From contig NC_052612.1 of NCBI RefSeq assembly GCF_016545825.1, forward strand, positions 1,550,001 through 1,614,000: DNA of 64,000 nucleotides. The letters run 5' to 3'. How positions within the stretch are numbered: the first letter of the stretch is position 1; each line of letters starts with the position of its first letter. This DNA comes from Eucalyptus grandis (taxonomy: Eukaryota; Streptophyta; Magnoliopsida; Myrtales; Myrtaceae). The notes below the pieces were generated by a model. It saw only the letters and a list, made by a program, of their open reading frames with translations, ran no database searches and was not told where the DNA came from. Shown in pieces: positions 1-9,895 of this stretch. The position numbers and the translations under genes were made by a program.

Positions 1-1117
1 CTCACCAAGCAACGAGCTAAGATGGACTGTTATAGTAAGGTGATTCAGTTTAACCCGTTAAAGGGTAGAAGTTTCGAGTTTGTTGGAAGTCAAGGAAGAC
101 CTTTGATTACATTAATCTCGTCACTTGAAGCAACCTGTTTGTTAAACGAGGGTTGTCAGAGTTACCTGGCAACTATCATTGATACGATAGTTGAGGAGCT
201 GAAGATGGAAGACATTGTAGTGGTACAAGAGTTTCCAGATGTGTTTCCGAAGGAATTGCCTGGTCTGCCGCCAGAGAAGGAGATAGAGTTCGTGATTGAG
301 TTAGCCCCCGGGATAGAGCTAATCTCTAAGGCTCCTTACCGGATGACGTTGTCTGAGTTGAAGGAACTGAAGGTGTAGATGCAACAGTTGTTGGATAAGG
401 GATTCATACGTCCTAGTGCATCACCTTGGGGAGCACCAGTTCTGTTCGTGAAAAAGAAGGATGGTTCGTTACACTTGTGCATTGACTATCGCCAACTCAA
501 TCAGGTGACAATCAAGAACAAGTATCCACTACTAAGGATCGACGACTTATTTGATCAGTTGCAAGGAGCGTCGATATTTTTGAAGATCGACCTGAGGACA
601 GGATATCATCAGCTGAGGATCAGAAAAGAGGATATACCGAAGTCAACATTTCGTACTTGGTATGGCCATTATGAGTTCAACGTAATGCCATTTGGGTTGT
701 GAATGCTCCAGCTGCATTTATGGATTTGATGAACAAAGTGTTCAAGGAATATCTGGATTAGTTTATGATCGTGTTTATCGATGATATTCTTGTGTATTCG
801 AGGAGTGAGGGAGAGCATGAAGGTCATCTAGATTGTAACTACAAGACTCTAGAGTTCATCAATTGTACGCCAAGTTTAGCAAGTGCGAGTTTTGGTTGAC
901 TCATGTCGCTTTCTTAGGTCACGTGATTTCAGGTGAAGGAATCTCCGTGGACTCGTCCAAGATTGAAGCAATGATCAACTGGCCGAGACCGACTACCGTG
1001 ACAGAGATCATAAGTTTTCTGGGTTTGGCAGGTTATTACAGACGGTTTGTGGAAGGGTTTTCAACTTTAGCGTCGCCGTTGACTAGATTCTTGAAGAAAG
1101 AAGAGAAATTCGTGTAG
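1..1117 (+). pseudogene. Ty3/gypsy pol remnant: post-protease linker and reverse transcriptase
   Basis: This is the reverse transcriptase part of a Ty3/gypsy (chromovirus-type) polyprotein, which would copy element RNA into DNA. The linker with FPDVFPKELPGLPP is followed by the RT blocks [41 protein letters not shown] and [13 protein letters not shown]. The catalytic box reads FIDDILVYS near 775-800. The frame is broken: a TAG follows ELKV at 376-378, a frameshift lies after MPFGL near 700, and further stops separate the segment that resumes at 863. The 5' LTR, gag and protease lie left of the window. The family call is firm; the clade (Tekay/Del-like) is inferred from the motifs. Confidence 0.93.
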
Positions 1118-1620
1118 ACAGACAAGTGCGAGTGTAATTTCCAAGAACTTAAGCAGAAGCTGACTACCGCACCTGTGCTAACCATTCCATCTGATCTTGG
1201 AGGATACGAGATTTACAGTGATGCGTCATTCAAAGGATTGGGTTACATGCTGATGCAACATGGTAAGGTTGTTGCATACGCCTCCCGTCAGTTGAGGCCT
1301 CATGAGCAGAACTACCCGACACATGACTTGGAACTCGCAGCTATCATTTTTGCATTGAATATTTGGAGACATTACTTGTGTGGAGAAAGATTCCAGATCT
1401 TCACGAACCATCAAAGTCTCAAGTATGTATTCTCTTAGAATGAGTTGAATATGAGGCAACGCCGATGGATGGAGCTTTTGAAGGATTATGAGTGTGATAT
1501 GCTATATCACCCGGGGAAGGCGAACAAGGTTGCCGACGCTTTGAGCCGGAAATCTTCAGTCGCTCATCTGCTAGTGAAAGAGTGGAATTTAATCGAGAGA
1601 GCTTGAGATTCGGTGTTCAA
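1118..1620 (+). pseudogene. Ty3/gypsy pol remnant: RNase H and connection
   Basis: This segment continues the same polyprotein and encodes the RNase H that would remove the RNA strand. Visible motifs are [14 protein letters not shown], the first catalytic region [40 protein letters not shown] with the conserved acidic residues, and [16 protein letters not shown]. The usual FTDHQSLKY reads FTNHQSLKY, so one conserved aspartate is replaced by asparagine. A TAG follows KYVFS at 1436-1438 and a TGA lies near 1605. The segment is broken by stops but its protein order is undisturbed. Confidence 0.9.
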
Positions 1621-1829
1621 GTTTGAGGTAGGCCACCTTTTGAATCTTATAGCCACCCTCAGAATCGAGCCGAATGTTCAGATCAAAATCAAGTTACTTC
1701 AACCGACAAACCCAGATGTTTAGAAGATTTTGCAAGAGGATACTGGTAAGAGAAATGATAAATTTTAGATTTTTTATGACGGAACGCGAGATTCCGAGGG
1801 CGATTAGTTGTACCCGATGATGTGGAGCT

Positions 1830-2560
1830 TAGAGAGGATATTTTATCAGAAGTACATCGTAGCAGTTATAGCATTCATCCTGGTAGTACCAAGATGTATT
1901 AGAATCTGTGTCAATACTATTGGTGGTCTGGTATGAAGCGGATATCGCCAAGCTTGTCGCCAAGTGTTTGACGTGTCAACAAGTTAAAGCTCAGCATTGC
2001 AAGCCGGGAGGACTTCTGCAATCTCTCGAGATCCCAGAGTGGAAATGGGAGCATATCACAATGAATTTCGTGACTGGACTACCAAGGAGTAAGAGAGCTA
2101 ATGATTCTATTTGGGTAGTGGTCGACAAATTAACGAAGTCGGCTCACTTCATTGTAGTACGAAAGGACCTCAGTTTGGATAGGCACGCTGAGTTGTACGT
2201 GTGTCAAATAGTTCGTTTGTATGGAGTGCCGGTGACAATAACTTCAGATCGAGACCCGAGATTCACAGCTGCTTTTTGGAAAAGCTTGCAAAGTGCTTTA
2301 GGTACGAAGCTGCAGTACAGTATGGCATATCATCCTCAGACAAATGGCCGGTCTGAGAGGACAATTCAAACCCTCGAGGACATGTTGCGAGCTTGCGTGA
2401 TAGATTTCAAGGGAAGTTGAGAAGAACAGCTTCATCTGGTCGAATTTGCCTACAACAACAGTTATCAGCAAAGCATTCAAATGGCACCTTTTGAGCGTTG
2501 TATGGCGAGTGTGAGAAACATCGGTTTGTTGGAATAAAGTCGGGGAAAGAATAATTACAG
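1830..2560 (+). pseudogene. Ty3/gypsy pol remnant: integrase
   Basis: This is the integrase domain that would join element DNA to the chromosome. The second half of the zinc-binding region (CLTCQQVKAQHCKPGGLL) is followed by the core: WEHITMNFVTGLPRS, then TSDRDPRFTAAFW, then YHPQTNGRSERTIQTLEDML. In this family the first core motif is normally TMDF; here it is TMNF, so the first catalytic aspartate appears lost. A TGA follows DFKGS near 2418, and AYNNSYQQS continues in the next frame. The stretch 1621-1830 between RNase H and integrase is degenerate linker. Confidence 0.9.
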
Positions 2561-2667
2561 GCCCAGAGTTGGTTCAGCAGTCAGTGGATGCAATTGCAAT
2601 GATCAGAAGCAAATTAAAGACCACTTAGAGTCGACAGAAGAGTTACGCAGATAAGCACTGGAGGTCT

Positions 2668-3099
2668 TTGGAATTCCAAGTTGGTGATCACGTTTTTCTG
2701 AATGTGTCACCAATGAAGGAAACTTTGCGCTTTGGTAAGAAAGGAAAACTGAATCCGAGGTACGTAGGTCTGTTTGAAATTCTTGAGAGAATAGGGATCT
2801 TAGCGTATCGTCTTTCGTTGCCGCCAAGATTGGCGCAAGTGCACAATGTCTTTCACGTGTCGATGTTGAGGAAGTATGAGCCTGACCCGACCCACGTGCT
2901 TAATTTCGAGGAATTGGATGTGGACGACCGAGTGTTGTACGTTGAAAGCCCGGTTCAGATTATGGATCGAAAGGAACAAATTCTGCATACAAAGACCATC
3001 CCGTTGGTCAAAGTGGTCTGGCAACACCACGGCACTGAAGGAGCAACCTTGAAGAGTGAAGAGTCGATGAGACAATTGTACCCTCACATTTTTGCTTAA
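2668..3099 (+). pseudogene. Ty3/gypsy integrase C-terminus with chromodomain-like tail
   Basis: This 143-residue open stretch is the end of the polyprotein. It starts with FQVGDHVFLNVSPMK and continues with GKLNPRYVGLFEILERIG, RLSLPPRLAQVHNVFHVSMLRKYEPDPTHVL and a tail with VESPVQIMDRKEQILHTKTIP, VKVVWQHHG and LYPHIFA. In chromoviruses this tail is a chromodomain-like module thought to direct integration to heterochromatin. The family's usual C-terminal end (YPHLF-like) is kept, and the stop lies about 50 bases before the polypurine tract. It is open here, but the upstream frame is broken. Confidence 0.88.
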
Positions 3100-3138
3100 G
3101 TATTGTAATGTTTTAAATTTCGAGAACGAAATTTTTAT

Positions 3139-3154
3139 AAGAGGGGAAGAGTAA
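3139..3154 (+). other. Polypurine tract of the Ty3/gypsy element
   Basis: The purine run AAGAGGGGAAGAGTAA lies directly before the LTR start TGACATCC. In LTR retrotransposons this tract primes plus-strand DNA synthesis. It is preceded by CGAGAACGAAATTTTTAT, close to the phrase usually seen before the tract in plant chromoviruses. The exact boundary with the LTR is inferred from the TG dinucleotide. Confidence 0.75.
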
Positions 3155-6100
3155 TGACATCCTGAAATTTCATTTTGCTTTCAATTAAATTAATCAGGCT
3201 TTTCATCGACGTGCCTATAGTGTTATTCTTGGAGCTGATCACTCCTAAGATAACTAGATTATTTGGAGAAGTCATTAAGGAATTTTAATGCAATAGAGTT
3301 GAGGATTCGATCGGGAATCGACTTCTCGACCCTGCTCATCTGTAGAGATCATTACGGCACAATTAAAAATCGCTTAGAGATCAGAGATAAGTCGGTTCGA
3401 CTGAGATGTGTGGTTAAACGTGGGTGATTTGAGCAAATTGAGAAATTTTTGTCAATCGACACTAGACTGATTTTTCTGTTGTTTTGGTACCCTGTATCCA
3501 TATTTGAATCCTCGAGATTTTCACGACAACTGAGAGTCGCCAATGTGTCAAACAGATTCATTGTGATTGGAAGAAAATTGACCACGGGTCATTTGCACTA
3601 AAAATTTCTAAAAGCTACCCAATAGCCTAGGTCACGCTAAAAACGCGGCAAAGTAAAATTAACCGCGAATTTGAATCTGATTTCAGAAATTGAATATTCT
3701 GTCGTGTCATAAATCATTTTAAGAACGTCGACTCAATCTCCAAAAATCTTTCTACAAACTAAGACTTTTTGGGAAAAAGTCGTCAAGGTATGGTCGTTTT
3801 GTTTAGAAAGTTCGGAGGACCATTTTTGATCGCGCAATTGGGATGCAAGTGAGTTATATTGGTGGGAAAAAAATACCAATTTAATTGAGGGTTCGACAAT
3901 TGATTTTATAGAGGCCGATTGATGTTGATTTGAGAAGCATTTGGTGTCCAATTGGAGGAAAACCTATGCAAATTCGTAACACCCCATGGACTCGATATTT
4001 TGGACCTTTCCCTAGGCTTCTAAGGAAGCTTGGAGGCTGAAAACTTGCAGAGGAAGCCAGCTTGGTGTGGTGGAGCCCTCAAGGGGACAATTTAAGAGAA
4101 AATAAGGCTAAATGGTCCCTCTTGCTCCCTCATCTCCTCCTTCCCTCCTCATCCGGTCGACCAACCCTTCTCCCTCTCCATTTGTGCCATTTGAAGCTTA
4201 GCGGTAGTTCATAGAAGAGATCCAGCGCCTCCCCCCCCGTCGGATCGCTGGATCAACCGCACGCCACCACTGCACGCCGTCGCCTCGCCGCTACTCACCC
4301 GCGAGTCCCCGCCGTCCAGCCGCTGCTCCTCGCCTTCTCTGGTTGTCGTGGAAGCTGCCAAAGCTGTCCCAGCCGTCGTGTGATGCCATCAACCTCCCCA
4401 ACTGCCCATCTAAGCCTCCGCCAGTCTTCCCTACCGGTTTCCGTCCCAAGCCAGCCCATTTAGCCCCTTTCTCGGCCAAGATCAAAATCGAACTAGTCCA
4501 TGTAGGTTTCCGCTTACTCTTAGGCCCATTTTCAAGGCTTTCCAAACCCCGAAAGTTGGTCCCGCTTTGGACTTAGTTGAGCTCCTCCACGTCCCCGTCA
4601 GTTTGATCCAAGCGGATCGTCGAAACAAGTGAGTTTAACTCACTAATCCTTACTTAGTAAGTTAATGACGTTTAAGGGTTAATTAGTTTGGACTAAGCAT
4701 GGTTTAGGTGGATAGTTGAATTAGATTAGCAATTTAATTACTTGTTATTGCATGTTAGGTGGTTAGAGTAGTGTAGTTAGAGCCTAGACAAGCTCTAGTA
4801 TTTAACTAGAGTGGTTCGGTAATTTTCCGGGCCCGTCTCGACTTCCAATTAGGCTTTACGGGCCTAAGTTGCATTTATTGGCATTTATTTATTATTTTCC
4901 GTAATTATTTAATTAATTATTTTATGCAAATTAGACTGGGATAGTCAGTGATCGGAATTTTATGCTGATTGCAATGGTGTGATCTCTTTATTTTATTGAG
5001 CTTTAAATTGTGCTGATTGTGGGTGACTTGTATTTTAGGAATTTATTCCCAAATTTATTTAATTTCAGTAATTAATTGGAAAATGACCGGACGTCGGTCT
5101 ACAGCGCCAAAAATCTATTTTGAGACTACTAGAAATAGTGGGATGTTCAAAAGTGAAAATATTGTATTTTGGCTAAAGCCAATCATGTACCCACACACGA
5201 GTATTTTTATCGGATATGATAAAAATGTTGAATTGAATAGATGGTTAGGGATGTATACTTCAGCCTATGGGCAATATGTCAGCTTAGATTGCGAGCAGTA
5301 TACCGATATACTATATTAGCCTACGGGCGATATGTCAGCTTAGATTGTGAGCAGTATACCTTATCAGCTTAGTTTGCTAGCTATATTATTATCAGCTTAG
5401 AGGGAGCATTATTAGTATACTATATTAACTTATGGGCTTTGATATGTTAGCTTAGATTGCGAGCAGAATACTATTTATCAGCTTAGTTTGCGAGCTATAC
5501 TATCTACTTTTTCAGCTTAAAGCAAGCTGTCCACAAGGTGGTTGGACTTATTAGATAGTATTGATTTGGCCGACCGAGGGGAGGTCATGATGACATGTAA
5601 TTGACTGAGTCGATTGATCGATAGTTCGATCCAATTGATTGAATTGATTGGTTGATGTGATTTGTGTATCTACAAGATAGACTGACTTGCAGGAAGGAAC
5701 AGAGGCAAAGGTAAGACCTCCGACTCATGTTTGTGTTTATGCAGCCTTAGATTGTATTTTCTTCATAGTCAGGTCTTAGGGGGTAGACCTTGCTGAGACG
5801 TCGTCTCACCCCATTGTGGGATAACATTTCAGGTCCTTAGATGGCAGCTCCTGAGTTTTTTGGATAACCAAAGAAAGTGACAGAGTAGACATCTTATATT
5901 CCGATGAATCAGGGCCCCAGGGGTTGGGACTATAAGCTGGTAAGGTTCATAGTCTGGGTTGATGCGGGTCTCAATCACAAAGTGCCCCATCAATACATAT
6001 CGTGATACTGCTAGGCTCAAGATGGCCAGAGAGAGGGTCTTATTCCGGAGTTTAAGATTCCTCTGTATGCTCTGGAGGTCGCTTTTGGGAAGAGCACAGC

Positions 6101-6517
6101 TGATCCTCCTCAAGGCTCAATCGTTGACGCATTAGACCCGACTCTTGCAGTACTAAAGTCCCCGGTGCAATCTGCTAAAGGCTCCAGTTGGAGTGTAGAG
6201 GAAGGTGAAATCGTGGCGGATGATGAAGAGGAGGACGAGGAACTGTAGCTGTTTTGAAAACCCCCCCTGTTTTGTAGACGTTATAAATAGACCAACTTGT
6301 ATTATATATGACATAGTTTGCTATGTATATATAAGTGTGATTGTGGTTTGGTTTTGAAAAATTATTACCCTACTTTTCTATCCTATCGTGTTATTGTCAG
6401 GGGATTGTTTATCAGCTTCCGTATGCGTATAAAAAATGGGTTGGTGATGCGTCTTGGGACGTTGATATTAATCGGCCATGTAGGGATGGGTACACGCTCG
6501 AGGATTGGGGTGTGACA
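3155..6517 (+). mobile_element. 3' LTR of the Ty3/gypsy element, about 3.36 kb
   Basis: The LTR starts TGACATCCTGAAATTT next to the polypurine tract and ends GATTGGGGTGTGACA, giving TG...CA ends. It is long, as is usual for the Tekay/Del group. Inside are a GC-rich stretch at about 4140-4460, a tandem-repeat section at 5263-5520 and the stretch GACGTCGTCTCACCCC near 5800. Open frames inside it, for example 4343-4576, look like chance frames. The 5' LTR is outside the window, so LTR identity and the target duplication cannot be checked. Confidence 0.8.
5263..5520 (+). repeat. Degenerate tandem repeats inside the gypsy LTR
   Basis: The phrase CAGCTTAGATTGCGAGCAG, with variants CAGCTTAGTTTGCGAGC and TTAGATTGTGAGCAG, recurs about six times with spacers containing TATACC or TATACTATATTA. 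The spacing is irregular (about 35 to 75 bases). Such arrays are common in long plant LTRs and may be regulatory or simply slippage products. No coding potential is seen. Confidence 0.7.
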
Positions 6518-7736
6518 GTGAATGTTTTTGCTTGACTCGTATTGGGTTACTTTGTGCATTATTATTCCTTCTTACCCTTTTTGATGGTGCCTCTGATTTA
6601 TTCATATAGTCTATGTTGTGATTCATTTCCCTAGATAGATGGGTAGGTCACACGCTCTGGGATCATATTCAACTTAAAAATATCACATGGACACTTCTTG
6701 GACAATCCACTTTAGGACTCATAATTGGATGAAATACCCACATGTGACACTTACTAACAATGAATCAGAAGTTATCTTAGAAATGGCATTAGTTAAGCGA
6801 TTCCGAGGACGAAAAAGTTGGAGCGACAGACCAAATAGCTTGGGCACTAAATTGTTCATATAATGTTTTGGCATTAAAATGATCGGTTTGAAATTTTCTA
6901 TAAAATATTTGAAAATAGTGGTGCATAATTTATGTATGAACAACGTCAAGGAATCTATCCAATTTTCATTACTTGAGGTTTGATTAAGTGGTTCCCAAAT
7001 TTTCCCTTGCATTAATCCTCATAGTTGATCAAAGAAAGCAGTCCATTTTCCCAAGTCCTTAGCTCTATTGTTCAATCTCAAAACAGAGCAAGGACGGCGA
7101 AGATACAAATGCGAAATTACGAGAGGTGGAGAAAATTTCACTTCTCATGTTTTTAGAATAAATAGGTTTTGTGATTTTAAATGAGACTATTTGGAGATGA
7201 TGCTTGTTCCACAATTTTGCTCCTTGGACCCCGAAAAAAAGAAGAAGAAAAAAAGATAATTAATGGCGAGTTACAATATTTGCTATGATTTTTTGCTTCG
7301 CTCATGTCGCCATTTGTCAATTTCTAATTTTATAAATTATAGAGCAAAAAAATTTAAATAATCAATCTAATCATAAAATTTTATAAATGACCTCTTTAGT
7401 ACAAAAACTTCTTTAAAATGCCCATTTAAGTGACTCAGCAAGCCACATCAAATTTATGGGCAAATTAAAATCATCGGAGTCATTTAAATGATCGGTTTTT
7501 CAAAGTTTGCAGCACATATATAATGGTTTGAAAAATTTCATCTTTAAAATGAGCATCATATAATAGTTGGGGCATTGACGCCGTGTTTTCAGCTACGAGT
7601 TGGATGGAGACATAAAATGTTTCAAGCTTCATTGACCACATATTTTGTATACAAGAAAAGAAATACATCCTAAGTGCTATAAGTTGTAAAACTTCCCAAA
7701 TGTACACTTAAATATTAAAATAGGAGAATAAACAAA
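6518..7736. other. AT-rich intergenic DNA, nothing recognised
   Basis: This stretch follows the LTR end. It is AT-rich and contains only short open frames on both strands with no protein family I recognise. Some phrases, such as TTAAAATGATCGGTTTGAAA near 6875 and a similar one near 7490, recur and suggest decayed repeats. I see no RNA gene and no convincing promoter. Confidence 0.5.
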
Positions 7737-8461
7737 TACTTAAGTGTCAATGGCGAAAATTTCGGCCAAACAATTGATGTGGCTATTTTCGGTGAAATTT
7801 TTAACTAATGTGGCGAATCTTATAAAAAAATTATTCATTATGATGTTGATGTAGCTAGATAAACCCTAAACAATGTCGTTTTAGTCCAAAATTGATTTTT
7901 ATATAAATATTAATTAAAATAAAATTTAAAAAACTAAATAAGAAGGGAATTAGATATGGGGCCATGAAGGACTTCGTTGCTACCACTCCACTATGCCATA
8001 AAGGGTGTGATGGTGGGGCAGAGATTGTCGGAGTTGTCGGGCCTCGCCTAGTGGTCGGCAACCTTGGCCGATTACCGGTGAGGGCTTGCTCAAATTTGCA
8101 ACAAGGGGTCACGACCCTCATCCAGATCGGGTGAGGGGTCCGTGGAAGCCCTCACCCAAGGGGCCAACGGTTTGCCTTTGGTTGGGGTGAGGCGGCGGTG
8201 GCGAAACCTCCCGGCCCAAATCTAATTCCCTCTTCTTCTTTTTCTTAATTTAGTTTTTCAATTTAATTTAATTAATATTTATACTAAAATAAAATTTGGA
8301 GGTGAAACAACGTCGTTTGGGATAAAGGATGTTAGTGGACATTCTGGCAAGTCTGTAGACCGGATTAATAATGAGGCACTGTCAGTTTACGGAAAGTTTC
8401 CTTTGAGTTGGCACTTAAGTATCCAATTTTCAAAAAAAGTGACACTTAAGTGTGTCTGGCA
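7737..8461. mobile_element. Foldback-type non-autonomous DNA element with GC-rich core
   Basis: Two arms are inverted copies: 7868-7955 (with AATGTCGTTTTAG, AATATTAATTAAAATAAAAT and GGGAATTAGAT) and 8215-8320 (with ATCTAATTCCC, TTAATTAATATTTATAC and AACAACGTCGTTT). Outer copies of CACTTAAGTGTC near 7738 and 8440 are also inverted. The core at 7960-8215 is GC-rich with GGGTGAGG and CGGCAACC-type phrases and no gene. The architecture fits a Mutator-like or foldback element. No target duplication was established, so the ends are approximate. Confidence 0.55.
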
Positions 8462-9479
8462 ATTTTGGCACTATGTATTTACTCGTATCAAGTTTCGCAC
8501 CTAAGGTGTTTGCATCTCGTTATCTTAATTCCGAAGCGACATTTCCTTGCCGAGAAAGTAATGAAACTCTTCCAAATTGAATGTCCCTTGAGCAATTCTG
8601 ATGGGAGGCCCCATCATGCAATTTGGTCATGCATGACGTCTCCGCGAACTCGACAAGTAGATTACTTTTTTTCTTGATTGGCCTATAACTTGCGTCCTTG
8701 ATGCAAAGATTATGTACTCTTGGTGGGAAGACGTTCATATTCCACTCCAGTTTGGCCAGAATTTCTCACCGTTGACAAAAAGTGATCGTTTTCTCCGATT
8801 TAGCACTTAAGTGAGCCGACGAAAACTTTTGACACTAAAGTTTGCGCCATACACAACGTTTAGCACTTCTAGTGTACTTATCCCTTCAAATGTAAACACC
8901 ACAGCCAAGCCTTTCTTGGGCTTCACCAGCCGTTCTGAATCCGTTCCGGTTACGAAACTCTCATGGGAGGACAAATGGGTAGTGAAAACCAACAGCTTCA
9001 CATTTAATTCTTCCTTCTCATGGCTCCGGGCCACATAATCCCCAATGATCGACATGGCCAAACCCTTTGCCATTAGAGGCTGCAAGTCCACCCTCATCAC
9101 CACCCCCATGACGAGCCCACCTTCTTGGCTTTTGCACTAGCTCAAGCGTAGCTTCCCCAAGTTTACATTTCTCCGGTGGCGTTGGTTGATCTGCATCAAG
9201 CCCCTAGACAGCCAGTAATGTGTAGCCTCCAAGCGGACTTCCCGATGTCCATTGAGAGTGAAATCTTTATGCAAGCTATTTTAACCGTCGACTATCTCCG
9301 ATCAATATTTCAGCCCAGCTGGACAAATGAGTAAGGCACGTCCTCGCCTTTTCCACTCGACTTCATAGTCTACCTCTACTCTACCGAGATGAGTAAATCT
9401 TTCCACCGCTGCTCATCTCCTGAAGTCCACTTATCCACCTTTTTACCCATATAATTAGTGTGAGATCTAGATTTTTGAG
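8462..9479. other. Intergenic DNA with one unrecognised minus-strand open frame
   Basis: A 100-codon frame at 8807-9109 on the minus strand begins MGVVMRVDLQPLMAKGLAMS. It contains a stretch ESFVTGTDSERLVKPKKGLA. I do not recognise the family, and neither neighbouring sequence extends it. It could be an exon of a decayed gene or a chance frame. Base composition here is more even than in the flanks, which keeps the exon idea open. I see nothing else in this stretch. Confidence 0.3.
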
Positions 9480-9485
9480 TTCTAA

Positions 9486-9893
9486 TTTTATTTGGATAAT
9501 AGGACGCTTTTGTTGGTTGAAGTCAAGGATTGTGAAATTGAGATGCAAGTGGGGCTACATTGGTAGAGGAAAAATACCAATTGGAATGATGAGGTGTTGC
9601 ATAAATTAATGGGGCCAATTTGATTTAATTCAAGAGGAATTAAGGCCCAATTGGAAGAAAACCTAGCAAATTCGTATGCCACACGTACCCCACATTTTGG
9701 CCTATCTAAAGGCTTCTAGAAGGGTAGTTTTGGGCTAGAAGTAATGGGTAGATGACAGCTCGGGAATTGCCCAGCCACGTGTGGCTGACTAAGAGAGAGA
9801 GAGAGTGAGAGAGAAAAAGAGAAACCGTTTTCTCTCTTCTTCCTTCTCTCTCCCGTCGCTGTCTCTCTTCCTCCATCTTCTTCTTTGGTTGTG
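9486..9893 (+). mobile_element. Fragment of a gypsy LTR related to the one at 3155-6517
   Basis: Sequence from about 9540 follows the same order as 3837-4150 of the upstream LTR: GGATGCAAGTG, ATTGGTGGG with AATACCAATT, CCAATTGGAGGAAAACCTA, GCAAATTCGTA, then GGCTTCTAAGG and a CT-rich stretch. The match is diverged with indels, so it belongs to a relative and not to the same copy. It ends abruptly where block X1 starts. Confidence 0.65.
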
Positions 9894-9895
9894 TG

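Noticed and set aside
4343..4576. 77-codon proline-rich frame in the gypsy LTR
   Set aside because: It lies in the middle of the LTR in a GC-rich patch, with an open frame also on the other strand. It is better seen as leader sequence of the element.
5263..5520. CRISPR-like regular repeats
   Set aside because: The repeats are degenerate, unevenly spaced and without unique spacers, and they lie in a plant LTR.
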